Positions 52,901 to 63,873 of a stretch of DNA of 64,000 nt are shown piece after piece; within the stretch, counting starts at the first letter, position 1, and each line of letters begins with the position of its first letter. The position numbers and the translations under genes are program-made. A model generated the notes under the pieces. That model saw only the letters and a program-made list of their open reading frames with translations, did no database searches and was not told the origin of the DNA. Source of the stretch: Streptomyces klenkii (GTDB taxonomy: Bacteria; Actinomycetota; Actinomycetes; Streptomycetales; Streptomycetaceae); contig NZ_RBAM01000006.1 of assembly GCF_003626645.1 (NCBI RefSeq), positions 477,813-541,812 on the forward strand, written 5' to 3'.

Positions 52901-55900
52901 GTGGCCTGCGAGGGCGGCTCGGCCGCCCCGTCCACCAGGACGACCGGGACGTCGGCCGTCGCCGAGAGGCGGTCCGCCTCGGTCGCCGCCGTGACCACGC
53001 ACACCGGTGCCGCGTCCTCGATCATGTAGGCGAGCCGCTCGGCCGGGTAGTCGAGGTCCAGGGGCAAGTAGGCGGCGCCGGACTTCAGTACGGCCAGCAA
53101 GGCGACCATCAGCTGCGCCGAGCGCGGCACCGCCACGGCGACGACCCGGTCCGGTCCCGCCCCGGCGGCGGCCAGCGTACGGGCCAGGCGCCCGGCGAGG
53201 GCGTCGAGTTCGCGGTACGTGAGGGTCCGGCCCTCGAAGACGACGGCGGTGGCGTCGGGCGCGGCCGCCAGCCGGTCCGCGAACCGCGTGACGAGCGTGC
53301 CCCCGGGCACGGCCCGGTCCGTGGCGTTCCACTCCTCCGCCAGCGCCCGGCTCTCTCCCGGGCTCATCACGTCGACGCGGTCGACGGGGCGGCCGGGCGC
53401 GGCGAGGGCCTGGCCGAGGACGTGCAGGAGGCGGTCGCCGAGCAGGCCTGCCGTCTCGTGGTCGTACAGGTCGCTGGCGTGAATGACCGTCAGGTCGGTG
53501 TGCGTGCCGTCGGCGGACTCCACGAAGGTGAAGGCGAGGTCGAAGCGGGCGGCGTGCAGCGGGTCGGGCAGCAGCGTGGTGCGCGCGCCGAGGAGGCGGT
53601 CCAGGCCCGCGGCCTCCTTGCGGTGCTGGACCATCACCTGGAACAGCGGGTGGCGGCCGAGCGAGCGCTCGGGGGCGGCGATCTCCACGAGCTTGTCGAA
53701 CGGGAGGTCCTGGTGGGAGAGCGCGCCCAGGACCGTTTCCCGTGCGCGCAGCACGAGTTCGTCGAAGGTGGGCGCGCCGCCCCCGTCCGTCCCGGACAGG
53801 TCGTGGCGCATGACGAGGGTGTTGACGAAGAAGCCGACGACGTTCTCGACGGCCTCGTCGGAGCGGCCGGCGACCGGCGTGCCGAGGGCCACGTCGTGCG
53901 TGCCGGCGAGGGCGCCGAGCAGGAGGGCGCCGGCCGCCTGGGTGACCATGAAGGGGGTGGTGCCGGTGCGGTGCGCGTAGCCGCGCAGCGCCTCGTGCAG
54001 GGCGGCGGGCAGGCGCAGGCGGACGGCGCCGCCGCGGCCGCTCGGCTCGGCCGGGCGGGGCCGGTCGGCGGGCAGGCGCAGTTCGTCGGGCAGGCCGGCG
54101 AGGCGCTCGGTCCAGTACGCGGTGAGGCGGTCGCCTGCCGCGGGGTCGGCGAGCATGTCGCGCTGCCAGAGGGTGTGGTCGGCGAACTGGACGGGCAGCG
54201 GCGGCCATGCGGGCGCCTCGCCGCGGCGGCGGGCCGCGTAGGCGGTGTCGAGGTCGCGCAGCAGGACGCCTTCGGACCACTCGTCGCCGGCGATGTGGTG
54301 GAGGGCGACGCACAGGACGTGGGTGCCGGGGCCGCTGCTGAGGAGCGTGGCGCGGACGGGCGGTTCGGCGGCGAGGTCGAAGGCGTGCGCGCCCGCCTCG
54401 GCGACGGCCTCGTCCAGCTGCTGCGGCGTCACTTCCCGTACGGAGAAGGGCACATGGGCGTCCTCGGGGGCGAGGATCTTCTGGTAGGGGCGGCCGTCAG
54501 TGTCGGGATAGACCGTGCGCAGGGCTTCGTGGCGGGCGACGACGTCGGCGAACGCGGCACGCAGGGCGTCGGTGTCGACGGTGCCGTCGATGCGCAGCGA
54601 GCAGGGGATGGTGTAGGCGGTGGAGGGGCCTTGGAGGTGGTGGAGGAACCACAGGCGGGCCTGGGCGGGCGACAGCGGCAGCTCCTGCGGGTGCGGGGGC
54701 CGCGGCCGGGCGGTGGGGCCGGACCGGCCGGGGCCGGTGTGCCGCGTGCGGCGTGCGAGGGCGGCCGGGGTGCGGGCCTCGAACAGGTCGCGGACGGTGA
54801 GGTCCGTCCGGAGGGCGGTGCGGATGCGGCCGACGAGGCGGGTGGCGAGCAGGGAGTGGCCGCCGAGGGCGAAGAAGTCGTCGTCGGCGCCGACGGCGGG
54901 CAGGCCGAGGATGCCGGCGAAGGCGCCGCACACGAGGGCCTCGCGCTCGTCGCGCGGGGCGCGCCCGCCGGTGCCGGCGAAGTCGGCGGCGCCGGGCTCG
55001 GGGAGGGCCTGCCGGTCGAGCTTGCCGTTGACGTTGAGGGGCAGGGCGCCGAGGACGACGACGGCGGACGGGACCATGTACTCGGGCAGGTGCGCGCCGA
55101 GCGCGGCCCGCAGCGCGGCGGGGTCGGCGACGGCTCCCGCGGCGGGGACGACGTAGGCGACGAGGCGCTTGACGCCCGTGTCGCTCGCGCGGGCCAGCAC
55201 GGCGGCCTGCGCGACGCCCTCCTGGGCGGTGAGGGCCGCTTCGACCTCGCCGGTCTCGACGCGGAAGCCGCGGATCTTGACCTGGTCGTCGTCGCGGCCG
55301 AGGTAGTCCAGGGTGCCGTCGGCGCGCCGGCGCACGACGTCGCCGGTGCGGTACATGCGCTCGCCGCTGCCGGAGAACGGGTCGGCGACGAAGCGGGAGG
55401 CGGTCAGCGCGGGCCGGTTGCCGTAGCCGCGGGCCAGGCCGGGGCCGGCGATGTACAGCTCGCCGGGGACGCCGGCGGGCACGGGCCGCAGGCGGGCGTC
55501 GAGGACGTGGACGCGGGTGTTGGCGATGGGCCGGCCCACGGACGGGGTGGGGCTGTCGTCCAGTGCGGCGCCGAGGGTGTCGACGGTGTACTCGGTGGGG
55601 CCGTAGAAGTTGTGGCCGATGACGCCTTCGGTCGTGCGGATCCGCGTCCAGAGGGCGTCGTCGACGGCTTCGCCGCCGAGGAGGAAGAGGACGGGGCGGT
55701 GACCGTCGCCGCCCTCCTCCAGCAGGCCGCATTCGACGAGCTGCCGGCCGAAGGACGGGGTGACGTCGAGGGTGTCGATGCGGTCGGCGCGCAGCCGGGC
55801 GGCCAGCGCCTGCGGGTCGCGGCGCAGTTCCTCGTCGTAGACGTGGAGTTCGTGGCCGCAGATGAGCCACAGGAGCTGTTCCCAGGAGGAGTCGAAGGAG

Positions 55901-58900
55901 AACGAGGCCGTGTGCGCGGCGCGCAGGCGGCGGCCTCCGGCGGCTTCGACGGCGCGGGCGAAGACGGTGGAGCGGTGGTGGTCGAGCATGTTGACCAGGC
56001 CGCGGTGGGGCACCTGGACGCCCTTGGGGCGGCCGGTGGAGCCGGAGGTGTGGATGACGTAGGCGAGGTCGCCGGGGGCGGGCCGCGCCGGAGTGACGTC
56101 CGGGGCGCCGCCGGCGCCGTCCTCCGCGTACAGCGTCGTGAAGGCGTCGCCGGTCAGGGCCGGCAGGCGCCGGGCGGTCGGGCGGGTCGTCAGGACCGCG
56201 AGGGGGGCGGCGTCCTCCAGCATCAGGGCGACGCGCTCGGCCGGGTGGTCGAGGTCGACGGGCAGGTAGGCGGCGCCGGCCTTCAGCGTGCCGAGGACGG
56301 CGGCGACGAGGTCCGCCGAGCGGGGCAGGGCCAGGGCCACGACCGTGTCCGGGCCGGCGCCGAGGGCGGCGAGCCGGCGGGCGACGGCGTCGGCGCGGGC
56401 GTCGAGTGCGGCGTAGCTCCAGCGGGTGTCGCCGCAGACGACGGCGGTTTCGCCGGGGGTGGCGGCCGCCTGGGCTTCGAAGGCGTCGACGACGGTCCCT
56501 TCGGGCACGTCGCGTGCGGTGTCGTTCCAGGTGTGCAGGAGGGTGTGCCGCTCGGCGGGGCCGAGGATGTCGAGGGAGCCGACCGTGGCCCCGGGGCGGG
56601 CGGCCATGGCGGCGAGCAGGCGCAGCAGGCGGTGGCCGAGGTCGGCGGCGCGGGCGGCGGTGAAGGTGTCCGGGCGGTACTCGACGGTGATGCGGGGCGC
56701 GTCGCCGGGGAGGGTGAGGACGGTCAGCGGGTAGTGGGTGGCGCCGCGGTTGCCGATGCCGGTGACGCGCAGGCGGCCGGGGCGGCCGGCGGGGTCGGGG
56801 GCGGTGAGCTCGTCGGGGTCGACGGGGTAGTTCTCGAAGACGAGCAGGGTGTCGAAGAGCGTGCCGAGGCCGGCCCGGGCCTGGATGCCGGCGAGGCCCG
56901 CGTACTGGTGGTCGAGGAGCTGCGCCTGCTGTTCCTGGAGGCGGGCCAGGGCGGCGGCGACGGTCTCGTCCTCGTCCAGGGCGAAGCGGACGGGGACGGT
57001 GTTGCTGAAGAGGCCGACGATCGACTCCACACCGGGCACGTCGGCGGGGCGGCCGGAGACGGTCGCGCCGAAGACGACGTCCGTGCGGCCGGTGAGGCGG
57101 CTCAGCAGGACGGCCCAGGCGCCCTGCACGAGGGTGTTGAGGGTCAGGCCGTGGCTGCGGGCGAGGCCGGTCAGGGAGGTGACGGTGTCCGCGGGCAGCG
57201 GCAGGTCCACCTCGCCGGCGCGGGCGCCCGTCCCGGCGGTGGCCTCGTGGGCCAGGGTCCCGGCGAGCAGGGTGGGTGTCGTCAGTCCGTCCAGGGCCTC
57301 GGCCCAGGCGGCGGCGTGCGCCGTGTCGTCCTGGCGGGCCAGCCAGGCGAGGTGGTCGGCGTACGAGGCGGCGGGCGGCAGGGCGGAGGCGTCGCCGCCG
57401 GCCGCGTACGCGCTGATGATCTCGCGCAGCATGACGGGTGTGGACCAGCCGTCCATCACGATGTGATGGCGGGTCAGGACGAGGCGGTGCCGTTCGTCGC
57501 CCGTGCGCAGCAGGGCGCAGCGCAGGAGGGGCGGCCGGGCGAGGTCGAAGGGCGCGGTGGCCTCGGCGGTCTCGACGGCGTCCACGGCGGCGCCGAGGGC
57601 GTCGGCCGGGGTGCCGGTGAGGTCGTGGACGGTCCAGGGGACGGTGACCCGGCCGGCGATCGTCTGGAGGGGGTGGTCGGCGCTCGTGTGGTCGAAGCCG
57701 GCGCGCAGGGCGGGGTGGCGGGCCACGACGGCGTCGACGGCGCGGCGCAGGGCGGCCTCGTCGAGCGGGCCGGTGAGGTCCAGGCCGGTGACGGAGGTGT
57801 AGAGGTCGTCGGCGGTGGTCTCGTAGAGGGAGTGGAAGAGGAGCCCGTCCTGGAGCGGGGAGAGCGGCAGGACGTCCTCGGTGCCGGGGCGGGCGGCCTG
57901 GACGCGGTCGAGGGCGTCCTGGCCGATGCCGGCGAGCGGCACGTCGGAGGGGGTGAGCCCGCCGGCGCCGGGGCGCGCGGCGTGAGCGGTCAGCGCGTCG
58001 AGGGCGCGGAACCAGCGGTCCGCGACCGCGCGCACGGCGTCTTCGGTGAGGACACCCTCCGGCCAGGTCAGGACGGCGGTGAGCTCGGGGCCCGCGGGCC
58101 GGTCGTGGACGAAGGCGCCGATCTCCAGGGCGTGGAGGGCGGGGAGCTGCGGGTCGGCGTTCGCGGCGAAGGCGTCGCCGGTCGTGCCCGTGCCCCAGAG
58201 GCTGTCGTCGGAGGCGAACCGGCCGAGGTAGTTGAAGAGGAGCTGCGGGGCGGGGGCTGCCGCGAGTTCTCCGCGCGCCCGGGGGTCGAGGTGGCGCAGG
58301 AGGCCGTAGCCCGTGCCGTCGTCGGGCAGGGACCGCAGTTGCTCCTTGACGAGGGCGAGGGCCCGGCCCGGGTCCTCGCCGAGGGCTTCGAGGTCCAGGC
58401 GTACGGGGAACTCGCTGGTGAGCCAGCCGACGGTGCGGGCGGTGTCGGCGCCGGGCACGAGGTGGTCCTGGCGGCCGTGTCCTTCCCTACGGATCAGCAG
58501 GTCGCGGCGGCGGCCGGCGAACGCGAGGGCGAGCCCGGCGAGCAGCACGTGGTCGACGCCCGCGCGGCGGGTGGCCGGCACCCGGTCGAGGAGCGGCGCG
58601 GTGCGCTCGGCGGACAGGGTCAGGCGGAGGGTACGGCTCGTGCCGGCGGTGTCCCGGGCCGGGTCGACGGCCCGCTCCCCGAGCAGCGGCCCCGCCCCGG
58701 GGGCGAGTACCTCCCGCCAGAACGGCAGCTGGGCGCGGACGGCGTCGCTGGTGGCGGCGGCGTGGAGGCCGCGGGCCCAGCGGCGCAGCGGCGTGCTCGC
58801 GGGGGCGAGCGGGCGGCCTTCGTAGGCGGCGCGCAGGTCGGGCAGCAGGATGCGCCAGGAGACGCCGTCGACGGCGAGGTGGTGGACGGCGAGCACGAGC

Positions 58901-61900
58901 CGCCCGGGGGTGTCCGGGCCCAGGTCGCACCAGGTGGCGGCGAGGACGGCCCCGGCGGCGGGATCGAGCCGGCCGGCGGCGGCGTCGCGCTCGCGCTCGA
59001 CGGCGGGGCCGACGCTGCCGGCGGGGGTACGGGTGAGGTCGACGTGGTGGAGGGTGATGGTGGGGGCGGATTCTTCAGGGAGGATCTCGGTGGACCAGTC
59101 CCCGGCACCGGGGGCGCCGTCGAAGCCGCCGTAGCCGCCGGATCCGGAGTCCTCGGCGGGCCGGGGCCCGGCGCCGGTTTCACGGGCGCGCTCCGATCCT
59201 TCGGCTCCCGTGGCGCCGCCCGGTATCAGCCGCAGACGCAGCGCGTCATGATGTGCCGTCAGGGCGTCGAGGGCGCCCCTCAGGCGCTCCCCGTCGAGGC
59301 CGGCCGGGACCGTGACGACCGTCGTCTGGGCGAAGTGGTCGATCGGGCCGCCGCGTTCGCGGAGCCACTCCGTGATGGGGGTGGGCGGCAGTGCGCCCTC
59401 CGCGTCCTCGCGCAGGTCGGCGGTGGCCGTACCGCCGAGGGGTTCGGCGACAGCCGCCACCGCGGCGATCGTCTTGCGCTCGAAGACCACGCGGGGCGTG
59501 ATGCCCCAGCCGGCCTGGCGGGCGCGGCTGCCGAGCTGGATGGCGGAGATGCTGTCGCCGCCGAGGGAGAAGAAGTTGTCGTCGGGCCCGGCCGCGTCCA
59601 GGCCGAGGATGTCGGCGACGAGCGCGCCGAGCACCCGCTCGGCCTCCGTGCGGGGAGCCCGCGAGGCCGTGGCCGCCGCGGGGGCGGGCTCGGGCAGGGC
59701 CTTGCGGTCGAGCTTGCCGTTGAGGCTGAGGGGCAGGGCGTCCAGGAGCACCACCACGGGCGGCACCATGTGCTCGGGCAGCGTGGCGGCCAGCCCGGCG
59801 CGCAGCGCCTCGGCGTCGAGGGCGGCGCCCGCGGCGGGGACGGCGTAGCCGGCGAGGCGGCGCGGACCGCCGGGCACCGTCTCGCGGGCGGTGACGGCGG
59901 CCTGCGCGACGCCGGGCAGGGCCTCCAGCGCGGCCTCGATCTCGCCGAGCTCGATGCGGAACCCGCGCACCTTGACCTGGTCGTCGGTGCGGCCGAGGTA
60001 TTCGACGACACCTCCGGGCGCCCACCGGACGAGGTCGCCCGTGCGGTACATGCGCGCACCGTCATCGTAGGGGTCGGCGACGAAGCGGGAGGCGGTCAGG
60101 CCGGGGCGGCCGAGGTAGCCGCGGGCAAGCTGGTCACCGGCGAGGTACAGCTCACCGGGCACGCCCACCGGCACGGGACGCAGGGCCGCGTCCAGCACGT
60201 ACAGGCGCGTGTTCCACACCGGTCGCCCGATCGGTACGACGCCGGAACCGGGCTCCGTCCGGTGGTACGTGACGTCGACGGCGGCCTCCGTCGGCCCGTA
60301 CAGGTTGTGCAGGGGCACGTCCGGCAGCGCGGCGTACCAGCGGTCGACGACGTCGCCGGGCAGTGCCTCGCCGGAGCAGAAGACCCGCCGCAGCCCGGCG
60401 CAGGCCTCGGCGGCCGTGGGCTCCTCCAGGAAGGCGCGGAGCATGGAGGGCACGAAGTGGAGGGTGGTGACGCGCTGTTCGGCGACGAGCCGGGCCAGGT
60501 AGGCGGCGTCCTTGTGGCCTTCGGGGCGGGCGAGGACGACGGTGGCGCCCTCGCACAGCGCCCAGAAGAACTCCCAGACGGAGACGTCGAAGCTGGCGGG
60601 CGTCTTCTGGAGGACGCGGTCGTCCCGGCGCAGGCGGTAAGCGTGCTGCATCCAGGCGAGGCGGTTGACGATGGCGCGGTGGGTGACGACGACGCCCTTG
60701 GGGCGGCCGGTGGAGCCGGAGGTGAAGATGACGTAGGCGGGGTCGCCGGGGGCGGGGGCCTCGACGCCGCCGGCATCGCCTCCATCACCGTCCGCCTCGT
60801 CCAGCAGCAGCGCCACGTCCCGGGCGCCCTGCGGCAGGCGGTCGAGCACGGCGGGCACGGTGACGACCCGCACCGGCCCCGCGTCCTCGACCATGGTGGC
60901 GAGCCGCTCGGCCGGGTAGTCGGTGTCCAGCGGCAGGTACGCGGCGCCGGACTTCAGGACGCCGAGGAGGGCGACCATGAGCTCGGCGGAGCGCGGCACG
61001 GCGACGGCGACGACGGTGTCCCGGCCCGCGCCGGCGGCGGTGAGCGTACGGGCCAGCGCCCCGGCCCGCGCGTCGAGTTCGCGGTAGGTGAGGTGCTCGT
61101 CCTCGAAGACGACGGCGGTGGCGTCGGGCGTGGCCGCGGCCCGCTCGGCGATCAGACCGGGGAGGGTGGCCGGGGCGACGTCGCGGCCGGTGGCGTTCCA
61201 GGTGCGCAGGACGTCCACGTGCTCGCCGTCGGCGAGCAGCCGGGCCTGATCCAGAGTCAGGTCCGGGTCGGCGGCGAGGCGTCCCATGAAGTCGGTGCAC
61301 CGCTCGGCGTGCGCGGCGAGCGCGGCGGCGTCGTAGAGGGCGGGGTTGGCGTCGAATTCGAGGTGGAGGACGTCGTCGGGGCTCTTGCTGACCGACACGG
61401 ACAGGTCCTCGACGGGCCCGGAGGCGAGGTTGACGGTGCGTCCGGGGACGCCGGCGAAGTCGAGGTCGAGGTCGAAGGGCTTGAGGTTGAGCATCGGCCC
61501 GTGGAGCCGTTCGTCGCTGCCGACGAGGCCGAGGTCGCGCCGGATGTCCTCGCCGCGGTAGTGCTGGTGGCGGCGGGCGTCCTTGAGTTCGCGGGCGGCG
61601 CGCCGGACGAGGTCCGGGAAGGTGTCGGTGCCCTGGACGGAGAGGCGGACGGGCAGCACGTTGACGGCCATGCCGGGGACGCGCATGGTGCCGGGCGCGC
61701 TGCGGGCCATGAAGTGCATGCCGAGGACCGCGTCGGTGGTGCCGGTCATGCGGTGCAGGTAGCCGGAGACGGCGGCGACGGCGGCCTCGGCCCAGGTGCC
61801 GCGGGTTGCGGCGGCGCGGGCCAGGACGGCGGCGGAGCGCTCCGCGCCGAGGCTCGTGCGGTGCCGCAGGGAGGTCCGGGAGGCCTGCGCGGTCTGCTCG

Positions 61901-62574
61901 GTCAGGCCGGTGACGCGGGGGCGGCCGGTGTGCCGGGCGGTCCAGTAGGCGCGGTCGGCGGCGGGCTTGTCCGAGGCGAGGTAGGCGGCATCGGCGTCGG
62001 CCAGCCGGGCCGCGGGTTCGAACGGCGAGGCGGGCACGTCCTCGCCGCGGACGAGGGCGGTGTAGACGGCGGCGACGCGGCGCGTGAAGAGGGCGACGCT
62101 GTAGCCGTCGACGACGAGGTGGTGGAAGTACTGGAACCACAGGTGGTGGCCGGGGGCGACGGTCACCAGCAGGGAGCCGGTCAGGGCCGGGGCCGCGCCG
62201 GAGCCGTCGGTGGGCTCCAGGCGCGGCGGGCAGGCGAGCTGGTCGCGGACGAGCGCGACGGCGGCGTCGACCGGGGAGGCGGCGCCGGCCGTGTCGAGGC
62301 GGGGCAGGTGCCAGGCCCCGGCGTCGAAGGGGACCGGGCGCAGCACCGTGCGGCCGTCCTGCTCGGCGAGCCGGACGTGCAGGCCGTCGGCCTCGGCGAG
62401 GGTGCGGCGGAGGGCCTCCTCCAGGGCGGCGGCGTCGATCGCGCCCCGCAGTTCCACGTACTGGCCGACGTTGTAGGCGGGGTTGTCCGGGTCGATCCGC
62501 TGCGCCGCCAGCACTCCCTCCTGGGCTCGCGTGAGCTCCAGGAACCGTCCTGCGTCGCTGGTCACCTCTGACAT
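49951..62574 (-). CDS. NRPS 1: C-A(Ser)-T-E-C-A(X)-T-C-A(Ser)-T-E
   Basis: A 4207-residue three-module synthetase. Approximate active positions: C1 FHHLVVDGYS near 155; A1 FTSGSTGRPKG 616; T1 GGDSISAIQL 1004; E1 VHHLAVDGVSW 1233; C2 RHHIVMDGWS 1705; A2 HTSGSTGRPKG 2178; T2 GGHSLLATRL 2573; C3 HHIAGDEWS 2763; A3 YTSGSTGRPKG 3242; T3 GGDSIVSIQL 3638; E2 VHHLAVDGVSW 3836. A1 and A3 read D-V-W-H-F-S-L-V-D, the EntF-type serine code. A2 reads D-S-E-D-L-G-F-V-D, related to the hydroxyornithine code but more acidic, so a basic residue, probably ornithine, is my inference. The first C domain opens the protein as in EntF and should take an aryl group from the carrier protein encoded at 63695-63873. 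Both GGDS-type carriers precede E domains, giving D-Ser twice. Start 62574 follows GGAAGG. Confidence 0.93.
52026..52861 (-). repeat. Near-identical repeat, copy in A3 (Ser)
   Basis: Partner of 47165-48000 in NRPS 2. The similarity crosses two genes, so gene conversion between them is a fair explanation. Confidence 0.7.
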
Positions 62575-62617
62575 GCCGGCCTTCCGGGTCGTTCGTGGTA
62601 CGGGGAGGGAGTGCGGT

Positions 62618-62649
62618 GGGGGTGGGGTGTGCCGTGGGGGTGGTGGGGG
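62618..62649 (+). repeat. G-rich tract, potential G-quadruplex
   Basis: Four runs of four or more G (62618-62622, 62624-62627, 62636-62640, 62645-62649) on the plus strand, the template strand for the NRPS transcript, between the lipoprotein and NRPS 1 genes. A GGTGTGCCGTGG unit occurs twice here. The remaining spacer bases show no iron box. Confidence 0.45.
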
Positions 62650-62680
62650 TGTGCCGTGGAGGCGGCTGCGGTCGGCCGGG

Positions 62681-63652
62681 CTACAGGCCCTTGAGGATCT
62701 TCTCGATCTGGCCGAGGACGTCGATGGACGTGCCGTAGCGGTCGGTGGTGGCGTAGGTGACCGGCAGGACGTGGTTGTCCTTGGCGGCCTTCAGCAGCTT
62801 CCAGGAGGGCTTGCCCTGGAGCTCCTTGACCTCCTTGGGCACCTCGCCGGTGGCGAACATGCGCGGCACGAGGATCACGTCGGCGTCCGACAGGGCGTCG
62901 ATCTTCTCCTGGGAGTACGTCACCTCGTGCTCCTTGCCGTCGTCGGACGCCTTGGCGAACTTCGCGCCGACGTCGGCGAGGACGCGGCCCACCCACGACG
63001 TACGGGTGTCGACGATGAACTCGCCGTTGCCGTAGGAGGAGGCGACGGCCCAGTTCAGGTTCTTGAGCTTGTCCCCGTAGGTGTTCTTGATCTGGTCGGC
63101 CTTCTGCCGGTAGCCGGTCTTCAGCTTGGTGAAGACGTCCTCCTTGCCGACCGCCTGGGCGATCTTCTCCTGCGCGTTGAGCAGGTCGACGGGGGTCTTG
63201 ATGCCGAAGTAGAGCGTGGGCGCGATGCCTTCGAGCTTCTTGACGTTCCAGTCGAAGGCGGCGGCGCCTTCGACGACGATCAGGTCAGGCTTGAGGGAGG
63301 CGACCTTCTCGATGTTGGTCTCGATGCCCGAGCCGATCGAGGTGATCTTCTTGGCCCGCTCGGTCTGCGAGGGCAGCAGCTCCATGGGGTTGTTCTCGTC
63401 GATGGCGCTGGTGCCGACGGGCTCGACGCCGAGGTCGAGGAGCGCGCCCGTGGCGTAGGAGATGCTGACGATGCGCTTGGGGGCGGCGGGCACGGTGACC
63501 TTGCCGTTGCTCGCCTCGATCTCCCGGCCGCCCTCGGCGTCGTCCCCGTCCTTGCCGCCCGAGCCGTTGCCGCCGCACGCGGTCAGGGTGAGCAGGGCGG
63601 CGGCGCCGGCGAGTGCGGCGGCGGTACGGCCGCGGGCGGCACGGGTGTTCAT
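62681..63652 (-). CDS. Ferric-siderophore-binding lipoprotein (ABC substrate-binding)
   Basis: A 323-residue FepB/FhuD-type binding lipoprotein. The signal peptide ends in the lipobox LTLTACGG (Cys near residue 26), so it is anchored outside the membrane. The family fold is indicated by KRIVSISYATGALLDLGVEPV near the start, SLKPDLIVVEGAA in the middle and LLKAAKDNHVLPV near the end. It should capture the iron-loaded siderophore and hand it to the FecCD permeases encoded at 32930-35178. ATG 63652 has GAGGAG upstream. It lies between the aryl carrier gene and NRPS 1 on the same strand. Confidence 0.93.
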   Translation of the reverse strand: MNTRAARGRTAAALAGAAALLTLTACGGNGSGGKDGDDAEGGREIEASNGKVTVPAAPKRIVSISYATGALLDLGVEPVGTSAIDENNPMELLPSQTERAKKITSIGSGIETNIEKVASLKPDLIVVEGAAAFDWNVKKLEGIAPTLYFGIKTPVDLLNAQEKIAQAVGKEDVFTKLKTGYRQKADQIKNTYGDKLKNLNWAVASSYGNGEFIVDTRTSWVGRVLADVGAKFAKASDDGKEHEVTYSQEKIDALSDADVILVPRMFATGEVPKEVKELQGKPSWKLLKAAKDNHVLPVTYATTDRYGTSIDVLGQIEKILKGL

Positions 63653-63694
63653 GGTTCTCCTCGGGGGTGGTGAAGGGGGTGGGGCGGGAGCGGC

Positions 63695-63873
63695 TCAGGC
63701 GGCGGTCAGGTGCTCGTGCCAGCCGCGGATGGTGGGGGTGGCCTCGATGAGCGCGGCGAACTCGACGTCGTTGCCGGCGGCGCGCCACCGCTCGACGAGG
63801 GTCATGACGCGGATGGAGTCGAGGCCGAGGTCCTGAAGGTTCTCGTCGACGGAAACGTCACCGGGCTCCTCGC
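63695..63873 (-). CDS. Aryl carrier protein (EntB C-terminal type), 5' end lost at junction
   Basis: The last ~59 residues of an aryl carrier protein or of the carrier domain of an EntB/DhbB-type isochorismatase. The phosphopantetheine Ser is in DLGLDSIRVM, preceded by EEPGDVSVDENL and followed by TLVERWRAAGNDVEFAALIE and PTIRGWHEHL, which match EntB-like C-termini. It would carry 2,3-dihydroxybenzoate or salicylate to C1 of NRPS 1. The stop is at 63695-63697. At 63874-63877 the reading frame runs into 16S rRNA sequence, so the upstream part, and whether an isochorismatase domain was fused, cannot be seen. The ribosome-site spacer to the lipoprotein gene is 42 bases, consistent with one operon. 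Confidence 0.82.

Noticed and set aside
50059..62571. A plus-strand open frame of about 4170 codons opposite NRPS 1, and similar long frames opposite NRPS 2
   Set aside because: High-GC codon bias of the NRPS genes leaves the opposite frame open. The translations are low-complexity Gly/Val/Arg-rich sequences without domains.
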